NCBI GenBank assembly: GCA_903908015.1
Contig: CAIVQI010000337.1
Location: 1 to 10,314, forward strand
Reading direction: 5' to 3'
Length of the DNA: 10,314 nt
From: an uncultured Bacteroidota bacterium
GTDB lineage: Bacteria > Bacteroidota > Bacteroidia > UBA7662
Made by a program: the position numbers and the translations under genes
Notes under the pieces: generated by a model
Seen by the model: only the letters and a program-made list of their open reading frames with translations
Told to the model about the DNA's origin: nothing
Databases searched by the model: none
In this document: positions 1 through 7,243 of the stretch, piece by piece
Layout: each line of letters starts with the position of its first letter
Numbering within the stretch: position 1 is the first letter of the stretch

Positions 1-1156
1 AAACGCCGAAAATCCGCGCTACATCCTCAATTTTCTGTTTTGCTGTAACCGTGTGTCGCACAATATGGCGTTTCTTGGCTTGAGTTGCCGTAGCATATTC
101 TGCTTTGGTGGCTGTCGGTACAGCCCTACCCGTTTGGGCAGAGGAAAATTCGGACTCTGATGGGCTTCCTGTGTTGACCATCGAGCCCATCTCGCCGAGA
201 TCCGATAATTCTGGAAGGTCCAATGCACCCCCAGCCTCTGGAATTCTAACAATGTACGGTTGACCCGCTGAAGGTGCAGGTAATGAAAAAGAACGAATCC
301 ATGGATTATGGGCCCGAAGCAACTTATAACTATGCCCCATCGAACGTGCCCACGCAGCTACATCTTTCACAGCAGTGTCGATTTTGATGGTTCGATTCGA
401 TAATGGCCCATATTTCTGGGCCGCCGATAATCGATATCCATAACTCCTTGGGTGCTCGAAGATGTATTTGGTGGCGATCAATCGCGGCATATACCGACTG
501 GTCTCTTGATTCAACCAAAGTTCATAATACTGGTTTAGTCCTTGCTGTTGCACTTGTTTGCGAAGGCCGTTTGTTCCCATATTATAGGCCGCGGCGGCCA
601 TTGCCCAGGTGCCAAATTCTTGTTTGGCATCCAACAAAAATCTGCACGCTGCGTGGGTTGAACGAATTGGATCATAGCGTTCGTCGATCCCTTCTTCGAT
701 TTTGAGTCCGTAGGCCTCCCCTGTCGACCCAATAAACTGCCAAAATCCAGCCGCCTGTGACGGACTCACCACATTGGCCAGTCCACTTTCAATGACTGCC
801 AAATACTTGAAGTCGTCTGGTACCCCATGCTGCTTTAAAATGGGCTCGATCACCGGAAACCACCTGGCAGACCGTTTCATGCTGAGTACGGTTGCGGATT
901 GGAAGTATGTATTGACCAGCAACTCCCGGTCGACCCGTTCCCGAACTTCTAAATCCTCCAAAGGCACCTTCTCGCCTGCGAATTCCATGTCATCTGGGAT
1001 GGGCACGGCATGAACAGAATACCGACTCCAGAACTCGTCCAACAAACGGGCTTCTTCCGAATTACGGCTAGACGTGGTTAACTTAAACAACAGACCCAGC
1101 AGGACCACAAGCAAAAATCCTTGCTTCAAACGCTTGTTATGAAAAAACTCACTCAT
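1..1156 (-). CDS. mltD: MltD-like membrane-bound lytic murein transglycosylase (3' end missing)
   Basis: This is a lytic transglycosylase (GH23/SLT fold) that would cleave peptidoglycan glycan strands in the periplasm. I translated 385 residues with no stop; the gene runs off the left edge. Residues 11-25 are a hydrophobic signal or anchor segment without a clear lipobox cysteine. The SLT domain spans about residues 98-215: the catalytic Glu is E123 in VIESG, followed by GFWQF (137-141), DERYDP (158-163) and AAAYNMG (188-194). After a linker rich in Ser, Thr and Ala, residues 366-385 begin a LysM-like peptidoglycan-binding repeat (RHTVTAKQ...DVARIFGV) that is cut by the window, as expected for MltD-type enzymes with C-terminal LysM modules. 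The ATG at 1156 overlaps the upstream stop as ATGA, so translation is probably coupled to the DUF2480 gene. The family call is firm; the exact subfamily is less sure. Confidence 0.93.
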   Translation of the reverse strand, partial: MSEFFHNKRLKQGFLLVVLLGLLFKLTTSSRNSEEARLLDEFWSRYSVHAVPIPDDMEFAGEKVPLEDLEVRERVDRELLVNTYFQSATVLSMKRSARWFPVIEPILKQHGVPDDFKYLAVIESGLANVVSPSQAAGFWQFIGSTGEAYGLKIEEGIDERYDPIRSTHAACRFLLDAKQEFGTWAMAAAAYNMGTNGLRKQVQQQGLNQYYELWLNQETSRYMPRLIATKYIFEHPRSYGYRLSAAQKYGPLSNRTIKIDTAVKDVAAWARSMGHSYKLLRAHNPWIRSFSLPAPSAGQPYIVRIPEAGGALDLPELSDLGEMGSMVNTGSPSESEFSSAQTGRAVPTATKAEYATATQAKKRHIVRHTVTAKQKIEDVARIFGV

Positions 1157-1653
1157 GCACCCTTTTTATAAATGGGAACGGTAGAACAAGGCTCACCAAA
1201 CATTATCGAACGGGCAATAGGTTGTAGTCGCTCCAAAAGGGCAAGAGTCAAACGGCCCGAATGCTCCCCACCACAACCTTTCAATACGATACGCTGACCA
1301 CGATAAGCTGAAAACTCTTCGGACCTAATTTGGCTTATAGCTAATTGCATCCGCAATTCATGTTCTGTCCCCAAAAACGGGCGAGCACAAACATCCACTA
1401 AATATCGACCCACCAATAGATAAGTCCATGCCGGCAACAGTGCCGGAGTACTACAAAAAAGGGCTACATCCTGATTGGAGAAGGCCGACCAATCAGTGTT
1501 CATCAAAAACCCCCGAAATTCCTTCTCCCTTAGCAACATTCCACGTTCCAAACCCAGTGCTACATCAAAAACAGCACAAACCTGTACTTCAATCCACTTT
1601 TGTGGATCAATCACTAGCAAACCGCTAGCTGCAACCCGGTTGGTGAGACTCAT
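1153..1653 (-). CDS. DUF2480 family protein
   Basis: This is a 166-residue cytosolic-looking protein with no signal peptide or membrane segment. I recognise the family from its conserved stretches: an N-terminal NRVAAS, LLREKEFR (41-48), a DW(S) near 54-56, FCSTPALLPAWTYLL (66-80), KGC (125-127) and the C-terminal IMFGEPCSTVPIYKK (150-164). Function is unknown. Cysteines 67, 127 and 156 sit in these motifs and could form a metal, cluster or persulfide site, which is inference. From memory, relatives in other Bacteroidota often lie near SUF iron-sulfur assembly genes; no such gene is visible here. I chose the ATG at 1653, which places NRV close to the N-terminus as in relatives. A TTG at 1671 would add six residues (MVFFCD) that do not look family-like and would lie inside a hairpin. 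The stop overlaps the next gene's start (ATGA). Confidence 0.9.
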   Translation of the reverse strand: MSLTNRVAASGLLVIDPQKWIEVQVCAVFDVALGLERGMLLREKEFRGFLMNTDWSAFSNQDVALFCSTPALLPAWTYLLVGRYLVDVCARPFLGTEHELRMQLAISQIRSEEFSAYRGQRIVLKGCGGEHSGRLTLALLERLQPIARSIMFGEPCSTVPIYKKGA

Positions 1654-1666
1654 ATCACAAAAGAAT

Positions 1667-1692
1667 ACCAACGCAGAAATACCGCCGTTGGT
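1667..1692 (-). terminator. Hairpin between ppiD and the DUF2480 gene, possible weak terminator
   Basis: A perfect 7-bp inverted repeat, ACCAACG...CGTTGGT, encloses a 12-nt loop. Read on the minus strand it is followed by ATTCTTTTGTG, a T-rich but broken tract. It lies 9 nt past the ppiD stop and about 13 nt before the DUF2480 ATG. It could be a weak intrinsic terminator or attenuator between the two genes, or an mRNA end-protecting hairpin. The short stem and interrupted T tract keep confidence modest. Confidence 0.4.
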
Positions 1693-1701
1693 TCATTGTG
1701 T

Positions 1702-3807
1702 CTAATAAAAAAGATGCCGCTCGTCCTTGATGGAGATTAGTTCTTTGCGCGCTGACAGCCCTTCTCCAGCCACACGCGACTTCAACTGATTGCGCAAATT
1801 CCCATGCGTTGGTCCTTGCTCTGCCTCTTTGGGCATGGGTGTGAGAGAATCAACCACCACAACAAATACGCCATTGTTGCCATGTATAGGCTTGCTTAAT
1901 ATTTTTTTCTTGCTTCCAAAAATGAATCCCGACACCTTTGGTTCCATTCCAATATTATTGAGAAAACCAGAACCAAAATTCACTGATGCAAAAGTTTGGG
2001 CTACCGTTCCCATACCAATGGCTATGCGCTCCACACTGTTGCCCTCTTTTTTACGGATTTCCTCTAGTTTAGCCGAAATTTGCTCCGCTTTTTTATCACG
2101 TTTATACCTATTTTCTACCACGCTCTTCACGGCCTCAAAAGGTTTGATCCCCTTAGGTATACTCACGGTCAGAATAGCGACAACAAACTGCTGTTGCGAT
2201 TCGAAGACGGGGCTCACTGCACCATCCTCGGAACGAAAGGCCCAACGTACAACCTCACGTGTGTTTTCCAATCCCGCTAAGCCACGATCGGTTGTTTTAA
2301 GGCCCTCTGCGGTCCGCTTTTCAATTCCAGATTTTTTAGCCTCTTGCTCAAAGCTGTCCTGGTCCTTTATCCTTGACACAAAGGCTGATGCTGAATCATA
2401 GGCCATTCTATAGGTCTCCGTTCCAGCACTTAACTCATAAGAAACGGTGGCGAACTGTGCCATGGTTCGACCACCCTTTTGATCCGTAATTTCAATGATG
2501 TGAAAACCAAAATCTGATTTAACCAATACTTGATCGCCTTTTTTCCCTTCAAAACAAGCATCATTGAATGGTTTAACCATGGCGCCCTCTGCAAAAAAGC
2601 CTAAATCTCCACCGTTCATCCCGGATCCTGGATCCTCACTATTGGCTTGCGCCAATGCGGCAAAATTCCCTCCATTTTTTACCAATTGCATCAAACTATC
2701 TGCGCGCTTCTTTGCCGCTTCCTCCGTTTCCGTTTCCTTCACCTTCACCAAAATGTGTCGCGCCTTAACAGAATCTGGGCGCACCATTCTTTTCGCCAAA
2801 CGGGTCAGCTTGAACATATTCCCATCCTGATAAACCTCACTTAATGCACCGATGGTATCGCCAAACAACTTATTACGGGTTTCATCGGTCAAGTCGGTCT
2901 GAGCATAGTAACGATCGTCTCCTGGCTGTTCAGAATTCATCACAACAAACATAGAGTCATCATCTGAAGATAACCAAGATTGACGAATTTCATTCATTTT
3001 CTTGAGCAAGGCATCGCGATCCTCTGCCGATGGCTTCACTTCAAAAACCACATAATCCAAATTTCTTTGCTCTTCCTTACTCCTAAACTCCCAAGCGTGT
3101 TCCTGGTACCACTTACGCAGATCTGCCTCAGGTGCTTCAATGCTGCTGTCGGCGATTGTCGTGTAATCGACGCGTAAGAACCGACCGGTCGCTGTTTCAA
3201 ATACCTGCTTCATGTAGGACTGTGCCGCGAAATTTGTGACATACAAGCCTTTGGTGATGAGGGTATTGTATTTTTCATTTTCACGATCAGAAACCAAATA
3301 TTTTTCAAATGCGTTCCATTTGTTTTGCATCTCCTCAGGCTGTTGGTCGATATCCCGAAGAAATTTTAGAACCTGACTACGGTCGAAATTACCTGTATTG
3401 GGATCAGTAAACGCTTGTTTTACTGTAGGGTGAATCTGCGACCCCTGCACCATATCAAACAATTCTTCACGGGATACGGCTAGCCCCAATTCCGATGTGG
3501 CGTTTTTCATGATTCGCTCACGCACCATCTCATTCCAAACCTGGTCGCGCAGCGATGATAGCGTCGCCTCATCGACTTTATCGGTTTTAGAGTTGGCTTT
3601 GTAATTGTCAACCGCCTCCGCTACACGCGCCTCAAACATCGGTGCGGTCACTTCCTCCCCATCAATTTCTCCAATAACATTGGAATTGTTTTGATTGAAT
3701 AAGCTGTTTTGTGAGAAAACATCCATCAATAAGAACGAAACCAAGGCCAAACCAATCAAAATGACCATCAAACCGGCCTTGTTTCTAATCTGCGTTATAA
3801 TTGACAT
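1702..3807 (-). CDS. ppiD: PpiD-type periplasmic peptidyl-prolyl isomerase / folding chaperone (SurA-N and parvulin domains)
   Basis: This is a 701-residue inner-membrane-anchored periplasmic chaperone that would help exported and outer-membrane proteins fold. A short basic N-terminus (QIRNKAG) precedes one transmembrane segment (about residues 12-30), then a SurA/PpiD-like N-terminal chaperone region (about 43-230). A single parvulin domain lies at about 345-440: ARHILVKV (349-356), SEDPGSGMNGGDLGFF (390-405), VKPFNDACF (411-419) and FGFHIIEI (433-440). The remaining 260 residues contain degenerate segments (SPVFESQQQFVVAIL and VSGFIFGSKKK...GVFVVVVDS) resembling the non-catalytic C-terminal parts of PpiD proteins. 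It is somewhat longer than E. coli PpiD, as is usual in Bacteroidota. The ATG at 3807 directly precedes the membrane anchor and sits just downstream of a good Bacteroidota promoter. PpiD activity may be mainly chaperone-like rather than isomerase; the sequence alone cannot decide. Confidence 0.95.
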   Translation of the reverse strand: MSIITQIRNKAGLMVILIGLALVSFLLMDVFSQNSLFNQNNSNVIGEIDGEEVTAPMFEARVAEAVDNYKANSKTDKVDEATLSSLRDQVWNEMVRERIMKNATSELGLAVSREELFDMVQGSQIHPTVKQAFTDPNTGNFDRSQVLKFLRDIDQQPEEMQNKWNAFEKYLVSDRENEKYNTLITKGLYVTNFAAQSYMKQVFETATGRFLRVDYTTIADSSIEAPEADLRKWYQEHAWEFRSKEEQRNLDYVVFEVKPSAEDRDALLKKMNEIRQSWLSSDDDSMFVVMNSEQPGDDRYYAQTDLTDETRNKLFGDTIGALSEVYQDGNMFKLTRLAKRMVRPDSVKARHILVKVKETETEEAAKKRADSLMQLVKNGGNFAALAQANSEDPGSGMNGGDLGFFAEGAMVKPFNDACFEGKKGDQVLVKSDFGFHIIEITDQKGGRTMAQFATVSYELSAGTETYRMAYDSASAFVSRIKDQDSFEQEAKKSGIEKRTAEGLKTTDRGLAGLENTREVVRWAFRSEDGAVSPVFESQQQFVVAILTVSIPKGIKPFEAVKSVVENRYKRDKKAEQISAKLEEIRKKEGNSVERIAIGMGTVAQTFASVNFGSGFLNNIGMEPKVSGFIFGSKKKILSKPIHGNNGVFVVVVDSLTPMPKEAEQGPTHGNLRNQLKSRVAGEGLSARKELISIKDERHLFY

Positions 3808-3829
3808 TCTAAAAATATTAAAAAGTGTG

Positions 3830-3859
3830 CAAAAATAAGGGAATTACGACAAAAAACAA
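3830..3859 (-). promoter_or_regulatory. Bacteroidota-type promoter for ppiD
   Basis: On the minus strand, the -7 box TATTTTTG (3837-3830) matches the Bacteroidota consensus TAnnTTTG exactly. TTG at 3859-3857 stands 19 nt upstream as the -33 element, within the known spacing range. The predicted start leaves a leader of roughly 17 nt, A/T-rich (TTTTTAATATTTTTAGA) and without a Shine-Dalgarno sequence. The whole element lies in the 86-nt gap after the CNNM gene, so ppiD can be transcribed separately from it. Confidence 0.65.
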
Positions 3860-3893
3860 GAAACATAGCGGGATTACCAATCGAGCGCTTTTC

Positions 3894-5159
3894 CTATTCT
3901 GCTTCGAGCCGAATCAACCGAACCAAATCGATCCGGGTCCGGTTAACTTTGATGACAATACACCGGTAACCTGGGAGCTCAATTTCTTGATTCTCCTCCG
4001 GGATGTCTGGATCCTGCTCCAGAATAAGCCCACCTAGTGTGGTGTAGTCACCCACTGGAAGATTAAGCGCATATTGTTCATTGAGGTAATCTACCTCCAA
4101 ACGAGCCGAAAAAAGGTATTCACCCTCCCCCACCAACTGTTCAACGAGGTCTTCAGAATCATGTTCATCTTCGATTTCACCAAATATTTCTTCAATCAGA
4201 TCTTCCACCGTTACGATGCCGCTCGTTACTCCGAATTCATCCACAACCAAAGCGATACTCTTTCGATGAACATTGAACTCACGCAATAATTCCATTGCTG
4301 GCTTGGTTTCTGGCACAATGGGAATTGGAAGTGTAACAGAAGCGATATCATGGGCAACACCCAACATAGATTGAAAATGAACGTAGCCCGTGATGTGATC
4401 GATGGTGCCTTCATAAACCAAAATCTTCGAATGCTCCGATTCTGCAAACAAATTACGCAAGCCATCAGGCGACTCCGTGATCGAAACGGCGACCAATTCT
4501 GTACGCGGCACCATACAGGTTCGCACTTTGACTTCTGTAAACGAAAGGGCATTCTGGAGATACTCCAGTTCCGCCGCACTTTCTCCCACGCTTCCTTCAG
4601 CATGGCCCGATTTATCCTGCAATAAATGGTCTAAATCCTGTTTTCCAAAAATCAAACGTTCATCATCCTTACTCAAACCAAAAAGGCCAAGCAACGCGCG
4701 ACTAATCCAAACTACGCCCTTCACAAGGGGGTAAAAAAGAAAATAGCAGGCCTGAATAGGCACAGCGAGCGACAACAGCAGGCGGTCGGCTGCCATGGAG
4801 AACAAACTTTTTGGCAAAAACTCGCCAAAGATCAAAACGACCAGGGTCGACAAAACGCTCTGCGCGAGTAACTCAAGAGAAGGGGTGGCGTATGTGGCAC
4901 CCAACCATACTCGAACCGGCTCTTGAAGCAAGTCAGACATCACTGAACCATAAACAACCAATGCAAAATTATTTCCAACCAATATAAGCCCCAGAAATTC
5001 AGCCGGTCGGTGTACGAAAGCCGACATGATCCGCCCCCCCAGCTGGCCTTGTTTGTTTTTTAACTCAATCCTAAATCGATTGGCGGAAAAGTAGGCAATT
5101 TCCATGCCTGAGAAAAAGGCTGAAAAAGCTAAGGCCAAAACAATGATAGTCAGATCCAT
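3894..5159 (-). CDS. CNNM/CorC-type transmembrane protein with paired CBS domains (hemolysin C family)
   Basis: This is a 421-residue inner-membrane protein of the CNNM/CorC (DUF21-CBS-CorC_HlyC) family, whose characterised members handle Mg2+ or other divalent cations. The DUF21/CNNM domain occupies about residues 1-165, with membrane segments near 3-24, 54-78, 97-120 and 126-160. It includes GNN (62-64) and GEFLPKS (112-118), motifs of the family's ion-binding core. Two CBS domains follow (about 215-270 and 277-333), the second ending in the hallmark VVDEFGVTSGIVTVEDLIEE (305-324) and FGEIEDEHD. The C-terminal CorC_HlyC domain (about 345-421) contains DYTTLGG (371-377). The ATG at 5159 gives the normal family N-terminus. 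The name hemolysin is historical; transport is more likely. Its position between lptC and ppiD rather argues against the gliding protein GldE, a paralogous family, but I cannot exclude it. Confidence 0.93.
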   Translation of the reverse strand: MDLTIIVLALAFSAFFSGMEIAYFSANRFRIELKNKQGQLGGRIMSAFVHRPAEFLGLILVGNNFALVVYGSVMSDLLQEPVRVWLGATYATPSLELLAQSVLSTLVVLIFGEFLPKSLFSMAADRLLLSLAVPIQACYFLFYPLVKGVVWISRALLGLFGLSKDDERLIFGKQDLDHLLQDKSGHAEGSVGESAAELEYLQNALSFTEVKVRTCMVPRTELVAVSITESPDGLRNLFAESEHSKILVYEGTIDHITGYVHFQSMLGVAHDIASVTLPIPIVPETKPAMELLREFNVHRKSIALVVDEFGVTSGIVTVEDLIEEIFGEIEDEHDSEDLVEQLVGEGEYLFSARLEVDYLNEQYALNLPVGDYTTLGGLILEQDPDIPEENQEIELPGYRCIVIKVNRTRIDLVRLIRLEAE

Positions 5160-5164
5160 TTCTG

Positions 5165-5199
5165 CAAAAATACGTAAGCGTTCAACATTCTATGCCAAA
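5165..5199 (-). promoter_or_regulatory. Candidate promoter of the CNNM/CorC gene, predicting a near-leaderless mRNA
   Basis: The minus strand carries TATTTTTG (5172-5165), a full match to the Bacteroidota -7 consensus, and shares TATTTTTGCA with the ppiD promoter. A possible -33 TTTG lies at 5199-5196, 23 nt upstream, at the long end of known spacing. Only five bases (CAGAA) separate the box from the ATG at 5159, so transcription would start at or within a base or two of the start codon. Confidence 0.45.
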
Positions 5200-5204
5200 C
5201 GCCC

Positions 5205-5760
5205 CTATGGCTGCATTTTGAATGACCCACGCGTGTTTAGGATTCTGTAATTTTCAAAACGATCGTCGGATTCTAGTCCATCCCCATATAAAACCTCATC
5301 TGGGCGAACAATCCGTACGTAGGCATCGCTGCTGATGCGTCCTTTTTGTTCTTCCCACTGCAATCGTTCGGTAAAGAGCGTATTCCCCCTCGCTGTTGGT
5401 CACCACTACATTTCCACGTGCCTGCATCAATCTTTTACGCGGAAATCGGTAAGCCTCGCGGGCGGTAAGGTGGCTATTGATCCGGCCATTTTGGTCATAA
5501 AAGGTGGCCTTGATGCCCCGAGTCATTTCCACCACGGGATTATTTCCCTGTCGACGAACTACCATGGGTGCCTGAAGCACGACCTGTACCCGTCCAGAAT
5601 CCGAAAAAATTAATTCCACATCGCGGGCAATTTCAACCCCAACCTCTGGTGTTTTGGGTACTTGTCGGTCTTTTTTGGTACACGACAATGCCGCTAGCCA
5701 AAGCGCTCCGATACAAAGCACTGGGGGTATTATCCGTAACCTCAAACCTTCACAGAACAC
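5205..5760 (-). CDS. lptC: LptC-like LPS export lipoprotein, interrupted by a +1 frameshift
   Basis: LptC passes lipopolysaccharide from the inner-membrane LptBFG transporter to the periplasmic bridge. The N-terminal frame starts at GTG 5760 (no ATG is available; TTG at 5745 is an alternative), 7 nt after the TPR gene stop. It encodes a lipoprotein-like signal ending in AALSC (Cys27). An LptC/OstA-like beta region follows: VELIFSDSGRVQVVL, EMTRGIKATFYDQNG and LTAREAYRFP...ARGNVVVTNSEG. After Gly125 this frame loses all family resemblance and stops at 5296. The frame shifted by skipping one base, from 5384, reads NTLFTERLQWEEQKGRISSD, then YVRIVRPDEVLYGDGLESDD and FENYRILNTRGSFKMQP, ending at a TAG at 5205. 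That is exactly the expected LptC C-terminus. Reconstructed length is 184 residues, normal for Bacteroidota. The gene is probably functional with an assembly or sequencing indel; a real mutation or slippage is possible. Confidence 0.88.
5385..5389 (-). other. Frameshift point in lptC at a G5 run
   Basis: On the minus strand the codons read AGC GAG GGG G AAT ACG. Removing one G from the five-base run rejoins the two frames and restores an intact LptC. Homopolymer length is a common sequencing error and also a common slippage site. The alternative explanation, a genuine loss-of-function indel, is less likely because lptC is normally essential for LPS export. Confidence 0.85.
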
Positions 5761-5767
5761 CCAAAAC

Positions 5768-7105
5768 TCAATTCCGGGCCCTTACTGTTGTGCCTTCATT
5801 GATCCAGCATCCCACAGAATAGCTGCTTCCAGGGGAAATGCTCTGAAAGAACAAAGCTTCCTTATCTGGAAAATAGCCGGTGTATTTGTTGATTCTCTGG
5901 GTAGCCTCCTCACCACACGACGGATCCAGCTCACGTGCCTTTTTATATTTGTCCACTGCAGCCCAATATACAGATTGAGAAGCGATTCCTTCACCGCACC
6001 TTCCAGCGCTCGATGCATACAAGTCGCCGATGAAGATATAGGGCTTCCCCCAATTTGACCTGTATTTTATGGCCTCCTGGGCCATCTGCCGTGCCTTGAT
6101 GTGTTGATCCTGGTCGCTGTAAATCGCGGCCATCTCATAAGCGTATTGGGCTTTTGATGAGTCGCTTTGTGCAGCAGCAACAGCTTTCTGATAATAGCCC
6201 ATCGCCTTCTCCATCTGTTCTTTCTGCTTATACATACGCGCCAACAACAAGGCCAATCGCTCTTCACCAGTGTCCTCTAACCGGCTTTCAGCCACCTTAA
6301 GAAATATCGGCTCTTGGGTACATCCCTTACCAACCAACATTCCATAAACCAAATCGCGTAACTTTTTGTCGCCAGGATTGGCTTCATATCGAGAACCGAA
6401 ATTCTGAATGATGTCTTGACAATCTTTCACTAAATTTCCTGCTAAATCGGCATCAAGCACTTGCTTGGCCTGTGAAAACTTCTCTGCCTCCTTACCCGTA
6501 CTATCCTTTGAATTCAAAATGTTATAGTCCGCAATTTGGTTGAGCTGGTTGTAGACGTCCACCGCCACTGATTTATCAAACTTACCTGCGGCAACCTCTT
6601 TCAGGACAGTTTTGAAGTAGTTGGTTAAAACGTATGATTCCACCTCATTTCCACCCAAATCCAATACTTTTTTGAAAGTATTTAAAACCGCTGCATTAGG
6701 CTCCGGACGGAGAGCCAATAAGTCAACGCCCTTTCTTGCTGTTGTGGAGGCTGCAGATTTGGGAAAGGCCAAAATACGTGCATCATATATTTTAAAAATG
6801 GTGTCGATCAGTTGCTCTTTACGGGCAGCGGATGGATTCTCAGCCAAAAAGGCTTTGTACATGATGACCCCATCAATGTGTGTTTGTTCACGCGCACAAG
6901 GTGCTTTGTCGAAGACGTACATCCAAGATTCTACAGCAGATGCATAATTTTTTTGTTTAAAAAACTCGCGATAGACCGAGATGCTTTGGATGGCCTTGAC
7001 GCTGTCCGCTCCAAACTTCTGAGCACATGGGTTGGTCTGGGCCCAAGAAGAAGATAATCCGAGCGTGAAAATGAACAGGAATAACAGTGTGCGTGACGTT
7101 TTCAT
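5768..7105 (-). CDS. Exported TPR-like protein of unknown function
   Basis: This is a 445-residue secreted protein. The ATG at 7105 gives a textbook signal peptide (MKTSRTLLFLFIFTLGLSSS), with likely cleavage after WA at residue 22. The open frame extends further upstream to a TTG at 7243, but that would bury the signal 46 residues inside, so I reject it. The mature part is mostly helical, with tetratricopeptide-like helix pairs at about residues 275-395: RLALLLARMYKQKEQMEKAM, YYQKAVAAA, YAYEMAAIYSDQDQHIKAR and GKPYIFIGDLYA. The C-terminal motif SYSVGCWINEGTTVR (about 428-442) resembles what I recall at the end of relatives next to Bacteroidota lptC. It contains at least seven cysteines, some perhaps disulfide-bonded. 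It is probably a periplasmic or outer-membrane-associated scaffold. The 7-nt spacing to lptC suggests co-transcription and a shared process, possibly LPS transport, but that is inference. Confidence 0.88.
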   Translation of the reverse strand: MKTSRTLLFLFIFTLGLSSSWAQTNPCAQKFGADSVKAIQSISVYREFFKQKNYASAVESWMYVFDKAPCAREQTHIDGVIMYKAFLAENPSAARKEQLIDTIFKIYDARILAFPKSAASTTARKGVDLLALRPEPNAAVLNTFKKVLDLGGNEVESYVLTNYFKTVLKEVAAGKFDKSVAVDVYNQLNQIADYNILNSKDSTGKEAEKFSQAKQVLDADLAGNLVKDCQDIIQNFGSRYEANPGDKKLRDLVYGMLVGKGCTQEPIFLKVAESRLEDTGEERLALLLARMYKQKEQMEKAMGYYQKAVAAAQSDSSKAQYAYEMAAIYSDQDQHIKARQMAQEAIKYRSNWGKPYIFIGDLYASSAGRCGEGIASQSVYWAAVDKYKKARELDPSCGEEATQRINKYTGYFPDKEALFFQSISPGSSYSVGCWINEGTTVRARN

Positions 7106-7214
7106 GGTAGCTTTAGAAATAGATTGTTGATGAATCATTAAGTTAACGCTGTATGGTCTATGTTGTTTTGAGCAAATTTCCCGCCAAACTTTAGTTGATT
7201 GAGCGATTCGGCCG

Positions 7215-7243
7215 CAAATATCCAATTTTTCGGATATATTCAA
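7215..7243 (-). promoter_or_regulatory. Candidate promoter upstream of the TPR/lptC pair
   Basis: In the gap before the TPR gene the minus strand carries GATATTTG (7222-7215), one base off the TAnnTTTG consensus. TTG at 7243-7241 stands 18 nt upstream, overlapping the end of the barrel-protein gene. This would leave a leader of about 105 nt before the ATG at 7105. I see no hairpin or riboswitch-like structure in that leader. The match is imperfect, so this is tentative. Confidence 0.3.

Noticed and set aside
1790..2401. A 203-residue plus-strand open frame
   Set aside because: It lies wholly antisense to the well-supported ppiD gene, shows no recognisable family or sensible domain, and is a by-product of ppiD codon use.
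3866..3893. Possible terminator hairpin after the CNNM gene (AGCG...CGCT)
   Set aside because: The stem is only 4 bp with a loop of about 15 nt and is not directly followed by a T tract, so it is not a credible terminator.
4226..4603. A 125-residue minus-strand open frame in another frame of the CNNM gene
   Set aside because: The CNNM/CBS frame across the same bases carries clear family motifs, while this one is rich in Trp, Arg and Met with no family resemblance.
3894..5159. Assignment of the CNNM gene as gliding protein GldE
   Set aside because: GldE belongs to the same broad family, but no gld gene lies nearby and the context lptC-CNNM-ppiD fits the general paralogue; sequence reading alone cannot prove it.
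5296..5384. The short lptC C-terminus (EYALYRTIAVGRTKRTHQQR...) as a genuine alternative ending
   Set aside because: This stretch is basic, unlike any LptC tail, while the other frame gives the full family C-terminus without a stop.
7106..7243. TTG at 7243 as the start of the TPR protein
   Set aside because: It would place 46 non-family residues before a textbook signal peptide; the ATG at 7105 begins exactly at that signal.
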